Positions 54,546-64,000 of a stretch of 64,000 nucleotides of DNA are shown in pieces (position 1 is the stretch's first letter; each line of letters begins with the position of its first letter). The notes under the pieces were generated by a model. It did not search any database and was not told where the DNA came from. It worked only from the letters and a program-made list of their open reading frames with translations. Where the stretch lies: positions 144,456,857-144,520,856 of the forward strand of contig NC_069657.1 of NCBI RefSeq assembly GCF_027244095.1, written 5' to 3'. Origin of the DNA: Hemicordylus capensis. Its lineage: Eukaryota > Chordata > Lepidosauria > Squamata > Cordylidae. The position numbers and the translations under genes were made by a program.

Positions 54546-55096
54546 TCAAAACACTTACCGTAGAGTGGTCACCTGCTGAGAAGAATCTGCTATTAGTCTG
54601 AAGGATGTGGAGGGGAAGGAACCCCTTCAGTAAATGAATTTAATTATGGGGGAAGATGTAGATTTTTCTGAAAACCAACCAACCAAGAAGGGGAACCCAC
54701 AGATGTTTCATATGTATCTTTCTTGCAACCAACACATTTCAGGACGTAGTCAAGAACATTGTAAAAAGAATACCAAAACCTTATATTACAACTCTGCTGG
54801 TGCTACTAGTGGGAGCACAGTTGTAATATAGGAATTTATCTTTCTTTTTACAATTTACTTGATCAAGACCTGAAAATGCCCTTGAAAAGGGATTTTGCTG
54901 GAATTAACTAAGACAAATAAAGATACAGTGAGTTATCTGAGTGCTCTCTCTCTCCCTCCCTCCCCTCCCCCCTCTCTGATTGCTACACTCTCTTTTTTTC
55001 TTCCTTTTTTTTCTGAAAAACCAGGAAAAATGTTGAATCATAAAATAATATTTTTAGAGCAAATGACATTACCCAAGGGGGGAGTAAAATATAAAT
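54546..55096. other. OR-4 3' flank; no gene recognised
   Basis: Contains a local inverted sequence near 54780-54830 ('ttatattacaactctgctgg...acagttgtaatata'), 14 bp perfect arms TTATATTACAACT / AGTTGTAATATA, and pyrimidine-rich runs near 54945-54975. Confidence 0.4.
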
Positions 55097-55352
55097 AAAG
55101 TAAAGCTGTGCTGTCGAGTTGGTGTCGACTCCTGGAGACCACTGAGCCATGTAGTTTTCTTTGGAGGAAACAGGAGAGGTTTACCATTGCCATCTCCCAT
55201 GGAGTATGAGATGATGCCTTTCAGCATCTTCCTATATCGCTGCTGCCCAATATAGATATTTCCCATAGTCTGGGAAAACATACCAGCGGAGATTCGAACC
55301 AGCAACCTCTTGCTCCCTAGGCAAGTTATTTCCTGCTGTGCCATAAGGTGGC
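55097..55352 (-). mobile_element. tRNA-derived SINE (type C)
   Basis: In reverse: 'gtcgagttggtgtcgactcc' at the left, 'agatgatgcctttcagcatc', B-box side 'gattcgaaccagcaacctct', head 'gtgccataaggtggcc' at the right. A near-complete copy. Confidence 0.85.
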
Positions 55353-56634
55353 CCCTTAAATATAAATACACCTACTCAAACTGCAATTATTTTTCTTGCT
55401 GCTGCTGCTGTTGCTACTACTACTCAAGAAAAGCAATAAGAGGAGACTTGGCATGTGCAGGCCTATCCTATGGTTCACTGTTCTCCCAGTCGCTAGGCCT
55501 GAGTCACATTTGTGTATCATATTCCAGAGGTCTATTCATGTTAGTGCTGTGGCAGCTTTCATTCTAATCAAATTTTGTTTGGAGCAGAAGCTTTCATTCG
55601 CTAGAGCCCACTTTGGTATCCAGTGCATCTCAGTGAACTCTGGCCCAGAAAAGCTTAGTTTCCCTTAGCCTTGACAGTGCCTCCACATTTGAGAGCCTTC
55701 CTGCCAAGGAAAATTTATTTATCTGTTTATTTATGGTTCAAGTCCTTCTGTGATGTCAATGATTTCACACATAATGCGCATCTAACATCAGAACACAACA
55801 TGTTTTGAGTTGGTGTCAGGAAACACAGAATTGTGTGAGGTTTACAACAGAACTGAACTGAGCCCAGAAATGAAGCAAGGAGCCAGTGCAGCTATTCTAA
55901 AACTGTTGAGATACATTCTGAATAACCAGTATCTGAATTAACTGTACCTGGCTTCTGCAAAGGCAAGAACATGGGAGTTAGATGATGATGGGTTATAGCT
56001 CAACATCTGGAGTACCACAAGTTGGGCACTCATGCCTAATATCTCTGGATGGCATTGTGATGACTGCAGAGGGTGGCTGATGGCTCAGTTGTGTCAAGGA
56101 GTAAAATGAAAGTTTGAGGGGTGGGGAGTAAGGAGAGGGGGCAAGGGGAGCTGAAACTTTGCTTCCAGCAGCCAAAGGGTTCTACTCAAAGTGAAAGGGG
56201 TGGGGGTGGGGGCTTAAAGCATGGCCAAAGCGGGTCAAAGCAATTGGTGACAGTCTGGAAGCTCAAAGTTGTTCCTGAAGCAAAGCAACACTGCTTAGCA
56301 TGGGCCTATAGGACACTTTAGAGAGATAGTGGCTGAGTTCATATGTAACACCAAACTAGAGGTTGGCAAACCAGCAGTTTCAATTTGAAACTGTGAATTG
56401 GGCCACAGACATTCACCAATCTGCGGCCCACTCGGCCACCAAGGCCGATCCCAGCAAGCTCCAAGACCAGACTATGGATAAAGCACCACAAGGTCAGTGG
56501 GGCAGCTACACTTGGCCATGATCTCAAAGGGGGCATGCCAAGTGCATCATACATTTTTGGAACACTCCACCTGCCTTCAGCATTGAAATTCCTTTAAATG
56601 CCATGCCATGCCAATGCTTCTTCTAGCAATAATT
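55353..56634. other. no gene recognised
   Basis: A (CTG)n/(CTA)n stretch at about 55399-55425. A short open frame 55396-55668 is translated simple sequence. 56100-56600 is GC-moderate without coding signals. Confidence 0.35.
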
Positions 56635-56830
56635 TTATTTATTTTATTTGATTGATTGATTGATTGATTCAATTTATATACTGCCTAGTATAGAAATCTC
56701 TAGGTGGTGTACAGAATTACACATTTAAAATTCATAAAAAGATAAAATAATAATAGATAAAAAACATTAATAACACATTAAAATTACAAAATTGAGTCTA
56801 AAATTACAAAATGGCACACACACACCCCCG
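56635..56830 (-). mobile_element. LINE 3' end, L2-like variant
   Basis: (TTGA)n run at 56650-56670, 'aatttatatactgcctagta', 'atctctaggtggtgtacaga', then AAATTA-rich UTR. The 'ctgcc...ctaggcggtgtaca' arrangement is the L2-like terminal block, but diverged. Confidence 0.55.
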
Positions 56831-56839
56831 AGCCATGTA

Positions 56840-57040
56840 CCTTCGGATTCCTCACCAGAATCCTCGCTGGCTTCCCCTTTACTAGTATAGGTCTGAGCTG
56901 GGCAAACTGTCTCAGTTGAACTTGCACCGGATCCAGTTTGACCAGGGCCAAAACCGGACTGGGACAGGTTGGCTTGAAACTAGTTAGGATTCAAGCTGAA
57001 CAGGAAATGTCAGTTTTGTGAACATCCCTGTCTTTTAACT
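56840..57040. mobile_element. hAT-like right end
   Basis: 'ggattcctcaccagaatcct', 'ccggactgggacaggttgg' and the end 'gttttgtgaacatccctgtc' resemble the interior and inverted end (gtgcacatcccta) of the hAT-like elements at 1903-2943 and 25636-26190. The left end is not visible. Confidence 0.45.
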
Positions 57041-58178
57041 CTTACCCCTGCTTCTGTTCTGACCTGCATTGCCCCTCTTTGTGTGGCTACCATTTCCCCT
57101 GGAGAGAAGGTTATGTAGGCAATATGCAGTAATCATAAATCAAACAATCAGAAGAAATGAAGACAGAATGATACAGTTTTTCAGAGTTGGGGATATTGAG
57201 GTCTACAGCCCTTTCTTTGACAGTTCTAAGGATTTCATTTCAGACCTTTGCTTCCCCTCTTCCTTCCTCTTTGTTATTGTGTTCTAACTTTCTTGAATAT
57301 GTATTTTTAAAGAAAGTTATAATTGGACTGCAAACTCATACCCAGGTTGCCTTATTAAAAATTGTTCATCTCTGTCCTCATTGCTTGCATCCAGAGAGCA
57401 TTTAGGAAACAATATTATTTGAATAGGGTGTAATGGCAACCGAAAGTTTGAAGTGGTAAAACAGCTGGATTTAATTCCTTTGAGACTAGTTTGAGTACAA
57501 TCATCTCTTTGGTCAGTATTTTACATATACCAAAAACTGATATGCTGCTAAGCGTATCAGTTGGAAAGAGGTAACATCATAATCATGTCCAGTTTTGTGT
57601 CAACAGGGATCATGGAGGAGCTAGAGGGAAATAGGCTGTATCATTGTGGGAGAATGTGTGCTGAGAGAAACAATCTAAGAAGCTCACTAGGGAGGGGGAA
57701 ATACATATATGTATATGAACATATGGTCAGATTGCATGACTGTTGAGCCCCCCAAACCTACATTTCCATCTATAGCTTTGGCTTTCATCCGTAGATGATT
57801 ATAGGAGGTAATTTAATCCACAATAATTGGAGCAAAGAGAAGACAATGTCAAGAGAGTATGAACTCTTTCAATGGATGGTACTTTGCCATTCAGAAATTC
57901 ATCCAAGATTAACTAAAAGTTGTCAACATGTCTACTTTATTAGGATAAATTAACTACTCTAGCCATGGAAGATTTTGGGAGCAGCCTTTCCCTGGTCAAG
58001 CTGGATCCCTGGATAGGGTCTATCTCAACTCTATCTATGGTTTCAGTTCCTTCTCAAGCCGTTTGGCCAGTCTGCCTCCTTCTACAGGCTGAAGAAATCA
58101 CCAGGAACTTATTCCATTAAGATGTGAGAGGCCTTGGCATCATCAGGCAGGGCTTTTGGCGAGCCCTGGTGAGCCCAA
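57041..58178. other. no gene recognised
   Basis: AT-rich sequence with several short open frames (for example 57069-57287, 57561-57746) that match no family I know. Confidence 0.4.
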
Positions 58179-58608
58179 TAGGGATGTGCGAATCAATTTG
58201 GGTAAAAATCAATTTGTACCTGAATCTAGCTGATATAGGCAATTTAGAGACAGAACAAATCACTCCTGTGGTCCATTGGCTAGATCTGAGTACAAATTGA
58301 ATCGTGCCAGATTCAATTCAAATTGATTTGGGATTTGTATTCCTCCTAAATTTTTCCCCAGATTCCCAGATTTTCTTTAAAAAACACACACACACCAAAA
58401 AAAAAAAAAAAAAAAAAACACAGGGGCGGGGGGGGGGAGCCAAGCTCTAGCCCTTGTAGAAGTAGAGTTATGCAGCAAAATGTGTGTTCACCATTTTTCA
58501 AGTGGTTGGATTCTTTGGTGTATAATAACTTTTCCTCAATTAATCCCTATGAGGATTCATTACACACCTTCATTTCTTCTATTAATTTTGACAGTCTTTG
58601 GACAGTGA
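58179..58608. mobile_element. hAT-like element, left half, truncated
   Basis: Starts TAGGGATGTGCGAATCAATT and shares the 'gctctagcccttgtagaagt' arm and 'tttggtgtataataactttt' with the element at 39588-40804. The right half is missing; a type C SINE piece begins at 58612. A poly(A)/(CA) run is at 58380-58420. Confidence 0.7.
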
Positions 58609-58611
58609 CAG

Positions 58612-58745
58612 TGAGAGATGATGCCTTTCTGCACCCTCCTTTATTGCTGCTGCCCGATATAGGAGTTTCCCATAGTCTGGATTTGAATTGACAGCCTCTT
58701 GCTCCCTAGACAAGTTGCTTCCCTGCTGCACCATTAGTTGGCTTT
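58612..58745 (-). mobile_element. tRNA-derived SINE (type C), partial
   Basis: 'gagatgatgcctttctgcac', 'cgatataggagtttcccata', 'gctgcaccattagttggctt' in reverse orientation. Lacks the tail end. Confidence 0.7.
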
Positions 58746-59039
58746 ACCATGTGGAAGTCACTTGTAAGCCACTTGAAACAGCGTTTTTATGATGCCTGTA
58801 CCATGTGGTGTTTATCATTTGTAGAGCAGTTTTCTATGTGCATTGTCCCCCATTGTGTGGAGAGTTTCCTTGCTACCTCTAAGAACATGGAATTAGGGTG
58901 GAGTCCTCATGTTTCTCATCCCCTTGCACCATGAATAGCATCGCCTTTGAGGTCATTGGGAGCACCTTTTGGGGTGATTTGAGGGGTGGCTGAAAAGTGA
59001 AGGTATACTCCTTGGTATATTAAGGCTGCTAGCACATAC

Positions 59040-59111
59040 ACTGACTTGTATGTTGGCACTGAGAGACCTGGCATGGCCTGGAGATATACCGAGGATGCAT
59101 GATTTTGTCTG

Positions 59112-59195
<84 letters not shown>

Positions 59196-59510
59196 AAATT
59201 TCTATAATTTGCATGTCCTGAGGCCTATGAGTGAGGAGAAGTGAGGAGTCAATGGCTTCACTTCTCCCACATTCCACATTCTTCACTTCTCCCACATTCC
59301 ACTTTCCACTTCTCCCACATTCCACATCCCACATTCCCTTCATTAAGGGAAAGCGACACCTAGTGCAAAAATACTATTTGGTCACAGGGCTTGCTCTGTG
59401 AGACCTAGCATGGCTTGCAAAAGTACTCAGCCTGTACTAAAGCTTTGCTTTGCATGTTCTGAGGCTTATGAACATGAGGAGTCGATGACAACACTTTCTC
59501 CTCTTCATCA
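59040..59510. repeat. tandemly duplicated locus with microsatellite and minisatellite
   Basis: A (CTAT)n array of about 84 bp (59112-59196) and a minisatellite with unit near CACTTCTCCCACATTC (59268-59335). The unit 'gagacctggcatggcct...gcatgtcctgaggcctatgagtgagga' (59060-59235) recurs as 'gagacctagcatggctt...gcatgttctgaggcttatgaacatgagga' (59400-59480), so the locus is an old local duplication. Confidence 0.75.
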
Positions 59511-60175
59511 CTGTGCTGGAAACCTTTAACATGCAAGACAAAGACTACTATGAACTGGAAATGCCCATGGGGCATGTTATGTCTCCTCTGGATTTCACAA
59601 GTGCAGAGGCATCCAGCACTGGCCTTACTACTATCCAGAGGACCTGTGTTCAGGACCCCTCAGTGCATGGGAGTACCCTCACATGGCACACACATGGTAG
59701 CATATGAAACCTTTCTCACTGGTCTTTCACACGGCCTTCCCCCGGTGGCATGCACAGCCTTCCCCTGCACTCATGCACTTCCGCTTCACACTCCAGCTGG
59801 AAACAGGAATAAAAGGGCAGATGGAGGAAGGGATGGGAAGCATGCAAGCAGAAGCTGAGAGGTAAGTGGTCTGAAGTGGAGGGAAGAGTGCACTGGAGGC
59901 AGGAGCCAAGTATGTGAAGCTGCGGGAGGGACAGGAGTGACTGGAAGGAACAGGAGTGGCTGGCAGACTGTCCAGAGTGGGGAAGAGGGAGAGGACCCTT
60001 CAGGGCAGACATACTCTTGATGCCCTGGGCATCCAGTACAAATTAGCACACCAGATGCTTCACCTTGAATTATATTCCTTGAATGATCTGAGTAAATAAC
60101 AGGGCTAAACATTCTGCAGTGCTAGTTTAGTACGTGCAGGGGGAAAGAAGAGACTGTGACAGTTCCTGTATTCAC
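59511..60175. other. no gene recognised
   Basis: GC-moderate sequence with overlapping open frames on both strands (59513-60112), none with recognisable domains; their overlap points to compositional bias rather than coding. Confidence 0.35.
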
Positions 60176-60179
60176 TACC

Positions 60180-60615
60180 CCCATTTAGCAACCTAGGCAG
60201 CTGCCCTACACTGAGTCAGACCGTCTGACTCGGGACCTTCTGCATTCAAAGCAGGGACTCTGTCATGGAGCTGTGGGCTGGTCTGATTCTTAAATGGGGA
60301 AGCATGTAATAAAATCATATTCTCCCTTCCCCGGCAGTCTAAAGTGATACAATGCAGTATTCCACCACTTCAATTTGAATATTAAATAGATTTAATTGAG
60401 AAAAAAGTGATGGAATATCAACTCGAATCCTCAATATGAAAACAAATTTTGAATGTTAGGAAGCTGCCTTGTACTGAGTCTGACTATTGGTACATGGCAA
60501 AACCTCTCCAAGGTTTCAGGTAGGAATTTATCCCCAGTTCTGGCTCAGGATGCCAGGGACTGAAACTGAGACCTGCTTCATGTAAAATAGATGTTCTAGT
60601 ACCAGCTATGGCTTC
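60180..60615 (-). mobile_element. SINE fragments with CR1-like tail
   Basis: 60180-60270 ('ggcagctgccctacactgagtcagacc') and 60450-60615 ('ggaagctgccttgtactgagtctgac', 'ggcaaaacctctccaaggtt', 'ccagggactgaaactgagac') match the tail and B-box side of the SINE at 40983-41163 in reverse. Two separate degraded copies. Confidence 0.55.
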
Positions 60616-60789
60616 ATCATGTGTTCCAGCATAGACACCTTAATTTTATCATCATTGGGTATCAGAACTGATAGTTTCTTATTAGCCTGCATTTCTGCCA
60701 ATGCCCATAGATTGCTTACACCCACTATAAACCCAAGGACAAAGGTGTAAATTTAAAATCAAACTTTAGGTAAGGGATATAAGTCTTGA

Positions 60790-61312
60790 AGTGCTTCAAT
60801 ATCACTAAAACACCGTGTGTTGCAGGGGGCTGCTGAGGTCCTAGGACACCCCCCTGCCCGCCAATGGGGAACACGGCCCGGGGAGCAAGCTGCAGCGTGA
60901 GAAGGCCCGCTGCGCCACCCGGGCTCCCCAAGGAGGCTGCCTAACGAGCCCTGCCCTCCTCCGGCCCGCATGCCTTTCATCAAACCATGGGGGGCAGGTT
61001 GCCCGATCTTGCCATCTGTGTCCACGCCGCAGCCACCACCCCGCAGGGAGGAAACCCATCCTTCCCTCTGCACGCCCGTGTGAATAAGGCCATAGGCCCG
61101 CCTGCCCGGTCCTCTTGGCCAGCGGAGCTCCAACATCCACGTATGCTCCCCATGCCATCTTGGAGAGGACTGAGGTCTGCCAGCGTCAGCCCGAGCTGCA
61201 CGGCCGAAGCTCCGCCCCGCACAGGCCGATCAGCCAATGAGGCTGTATCGTGCCTCATGCTTCCTGCAGGGGGCTAGGGCAAGCTAGCCGTGCCACTCAT
61301 TTGAGCGGCGAG
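60790..61312. other. GC-rich, CpG-bearing block
   Basis: About 520 bp markedly richer in G+C and CpG than its surroundings (examples: 'cacggcccggggagcaag', 'cgcaggaa'-type runs, 'gccgaagctccgccccgcac'), with a CCAAT-box-like AGCCAATGAGG near 61230. It ends exactly where the R4-like LINE sequence breaks off. Several long open frames on both strands here follow from the GC bias and match nothing known. Confidence 0.5.
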
Positions 61313-62335
61313 CAGCATGGTTCTTTACAAAGGCGGCACTTGCTGTTTGTTGTTGATTTTTCTACTTTTGCTCTTATTGCATTTGTTCTTAGTGCCTGTT
61401 CTTGCGCAGCCAGTATTAAACCCTCTGTTTCTTTCTTCAAGTTGGCATTCTTAAGCCATTGCAAGGTCTTGGTGATGTCTGATTTCCCACTTATATTGTG
61501 CAAATATTGACCACGCAGTGGCTTATTTTTCCATTTTTCTGCTCGGTTCTTGACTTGCTCTTTCTTGTAGGCCTGCTTTGTTTCATTGGTGTTGAATAGT
61601 TTCTCATTATTGACCATTTGAAGTGCATCTTCTTCAATGTCCTTGATATATTCCTCAAGGCCTCTTTTCTCCTCCTCTACGGTTTGATGGACTTGCAGCA
61701 TTCCTCTTCCACCTGAGCTGCGAGGGAGGTATAGCCTATCGACATCACTGCGGGGGTGCAGAGCATGATTGATGGTCATGATTTTCCTGGTCTTATGATC
61801 TAGCGGCTCGAGCTCTGCCTGGGTCCAGTCTATTATTCCTGCAGTGTATCTGATAACAGGTATAGCCCAGGTGTTTATGGCTTGCATGGTGTTCCCGCCA
61901 TTGAATTTGGACTTGAGGATTTTTCTAACTCTCCTGATGTATTCACTTCCCATTTTTCTTTTAACTTCAGTGTGTGCGATGTTATCAGCCTGGAAAATGC
62001 CCAAGTATTGGTAATGTTCTTTCTCTTCCAGGTTCTTGATCTTGCTTCCATTGGGCAGTTCTATTCCTTCTGTTTTTCTTATTTTCCCTCTGTTTATTAT
62101 TAATGCAGTACACTTGTCTAGTCCAAACTCCACTGCTATATCGCTACTGAATATACGGACAGTGTTAGCAGTGATTCGATTTCTGACTGGGACTTTCCAT
62201 ACAACTTCAGATCGTCCATGTACAGCAGATGGTTGATTTTACTTGATGTTTTAGATGTTTGGTATCTGAGGCCTGTTTCGTTTAGTATTTGTGAAAGTGG
62301 AGTCATGGCGATTACAAACAACAGAGGGGATATTA
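61313..62335 (-). mobile_element. R4/Dong-clade LINE fragment
   Basis: On the minus strand, 62321-62136 gives TPLSQILNETG and HLLYMDDLKLYGKS (active site M-D-D), and 62133-61321 gives EFGLDKCTALIINRGK, YQYLGIFQADNIAHTEVK, INTWAIPVIRYTAGIIDWTQ, LYLPRSSGGRGMLQV and the start of the zinc finger CRLCKEP. These blocks are typical of R4/Rex6-type LINEs. The restriction-like endonuclease that should follow is cut off at 61313 by the GC-rich block, and the 5' part is also missing. 278 codons are open without a stop. Confidence 0.85.
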
Positions 62336-62930
62336 TTATTATTAATAATAATTTGATTTCTATACCGCCCTTCCAAAAATGGCTCAGGGCGGTTTACAGA
62401 GAGAAATAATAAATAAATAAATAAGACTAGCCAACCCTGCACAGAGCATCTGTGCGCTCTTTGGGGCCGGCAGTTACCTCTCCCCCTGCTTCTGCCCCAG
62501 TCTCTGCTTACGGGCCCAGCCACCTCTCCTCCCCACTGCCACTTCTGCCCCCCCCCCAATGTTCTTTCTCCCCTCCTGGGCCTCCGCAGCCGGGCCAGGC
62601 CCACCATGTCTGACCTCCACAGCTGGGCTGCGGAGGCAGCAACCAGTCCTCCTGGGTGCGCCTCAGCCAATCAGGCGCATCCGCCGCCCAGACAAGCAAC
62701 GGGCTCTGGGACGCACATTCCAAGGCACACCCAGGAGAATGAATATAATAGATGGATCCCTGTCCCCTAAGGGCTCACAATCTAAAAGAAATATAAGATA
62801 GACACAAGCAACAGTCACTGGAGGTACTGTGCTGGGGGTGGATAGGGCCAGTTACTCTCCCCCTGCTAAATAAAGAGAATCACCACATTAAAAGATGCCC
62901 CTTTGCCAAGTTAGCAAGGGTACTCTCTAC
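62336..62930 (-). mobile_element. L2-type 3' region, split by a GC-rich insertion
   Basis: In reverse: 'accgcccttccaaaaatggctcagggcggt' (62365-62394) with an AAATAAATAAATAA run, then after an insertion of about 320 bp (62423-62745), 'tccctgtcccctaagggctcacaatct', 'acaagcaacagtcactggag', 'gccagttactctccccctgc'. The uninterrupted order is confirmed by 47098-47225 and 48337-48486. The insertion is GC-rich and unclassified. Confidence 0.7.
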
Positions 62931-63739
62931 TCTAATCTACTCTCAGAACACCTCAGAAACAACAAAACCCAGTGCCCCATGGGCTTGTGGGTTTGGGGGT
63001 GATTGGCACCCTATGTGCACTACACCACCACTTGCTCTGGGCCACCCTGGTGCCCCCCAAGTTGAGTTATGGGGCTGCTGAAATCCCCATTATTCCCTAG
63101 GTGGAAAAACCGTAAAGATGCACAAACTTCAGAAATTCTTTAAAAATCACCCCTTTCCACAATTTATTTGAAATCTGGATGGTATCAGGCACCCATTGAG
63201 GCACTACCACCTGACCCACTCTTCTGCCCCCGAAAGCCCCTTTCTGCCCTGAATCTGCCCCAAAGACATGCCAACTTCAAAAATCATTTAAATATCACCC
63301 CTTTGCCCAATTTCTTTGAAATCTGTGTGGTAGCTTCCTTACACCCATTGGGCACTACCACAATCCACTCTGGGCTACCCTGGTACCACCTGCCCCCCCC
63401 CGGGAGTTATAACTAAGGCTGCTATAATCCCCATTATTCCCTATGGGGGAAAGCGTAAAGATGTGTAAACTCCAAAAATCATTTAAATACCAACCCTTTG
63501 CCCAATTTCTTTGAAATTTGGGTGGTAGTTTCCACCCATTGGGCACTACCACCCAACGCACTTTGGCCACAAACTGGAGGTCGAAATCTCTGAAGTTTTT
63601 TGATCTGAATCAGGGGTGATTTGTTTTGCACCCGAATCTGGGCAACTGAGGACCCGAATTGTTTCACACATCCCTAAATGAGGGTGATTCAATTTGGGTA
63701 CAAACTGAATTAAAAAAAATCAATTTGTGCACATCCCTA
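62931..63739. mobile_element. hAT-like elements, right ends, possibly nested
   Basis: Blocks 'attggcaccctatgtgcactacacc' and 'ttgagttatggggctgctga' match 24750-24850 and 26910-27010. Two inverted ends occur in succession, 'gtttcacacatcccta' (about 63660-63675) and 'gtgcacatcccta' (to 63739), which suggests one element inside or beside another. Left ends are not located. No transposase. Confidence 0.6.
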
Positions 63740-64000
63740 CTATGTGCTGTTGAGGCTTATAGGAAGTTGCTCCCCATCTCTAGGAGTAGCTGTTCCCTTC
63801 CCTTCCTCCCTTCTAAGGGGCACCATAGCACTGAGTGGAGATGTTACCTTCTGCTTCACCTTCCATATATTCTTTTTACTACCAATATCAGTGCATGGTT
63901 GGACTAATTTTTCTAACTCCCAGACAAATATATGGCTGATAGAATTCATTAGAAATGGCTACTGATAGTCCTGCCCCCCTCACCACATACTCATTCCTTG
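63740..64000. other. no gene recognised
   Basis: Short terminal stretch; overlapping open frames on both strands without family resemblance. Confidence 0.4.

Noticed and set aside
59112-59196. CRISPR-like array
   Set aside because: The repeat is a plain tetranucleotide array without spacers; the organism is a vertebrate.
60725-61277. Long open frames on both strands in the GC-rich block
   Set aside because: Overlapping frames in all directions reflect scarcity of stops at high GC. No motif, no splice structure.

Overview
The window looks like a stretch of a squamate reptile (lizard or snake) nuclear genome. The evidence is four single-exon class II olfactory receptor (OR) genes and a squamate-style repeat load: L2 and CR1 LINEs, an R4-like LINE, tRNA-derived SINEs including the type with a Bov-B-like tail, 5S-rRNA-derived SINEs, many non-autonomous hAT-like elements with 8-bp target duplications, a Penelope-like element, a Ty1/copia element and a Ngaro (DIRS-order) element. 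The exact species cannot be read from the sequence.

The only host genes I can support are the four ORs, all on the + strand and each an uninterrupted ~0.95-kb coding exon behind a splice acceptor: OR-1 (3189-4169), OR-2 (21182-22132), OR-3 (41253-42218) and OR-4 (53577-54500). OR-2 and OR-3 are close paralogues, OR-1 is their relative and OR-4 is more distant. Non-coding blocks that recur about 4 kb upstream of OR-2 and OR-3, and once more at 4.9-5.6 kb with no receptor after it, suggest the cluster grew by tandem duplication and lost one gene. A second duplicated block lies at 11.0-11.8 and 15.2-16.7 kb.

Between the receptors nearly everything recognisable is transposon. 0-3 kb: L2 ends, a SINE and a hAT-like element with a perfect hairpin. 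5.6-10.1 kb: a four-level nest (MITE, LINE, L2, SINE). 11-14.5 kb: L2, CR1 and a hAT transposase remnant. 17.3-18.4 kb: 5S-SINE, MITE and 5S-SINE nested in one another. 23-28 kb: a run of hAT-like elements. 28.0-35.7 kb: a 5'-incomplete copia element split by a 6.1-kb Ngaro element that carries an SGNH-hydrolase-like domain. 38.7-40.8 kb: foldback elements. 42.8-48.5 kb: a Penelope-like element, CR1 copies and a repeated unclassified DNA element. 48.6-49.1 and 52.9-53.3 kb: two solo LTRs, the second from the copia family. 58-64 kb: more hAT-like pieces, a long tetranucleotide array, an R4-like LINE fragment and a GC-rich block.

The receptors are expected to act singly in olfactory neurons; nothing in the sequence suggests an operon-like or multi-gene pathway. 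The most notable biology is the architecture: the Ngaro-in-copia composite, a Penelope-like element carrying an inverted copy of its own 3' region, and reconstructable orders of insertion and duplication.
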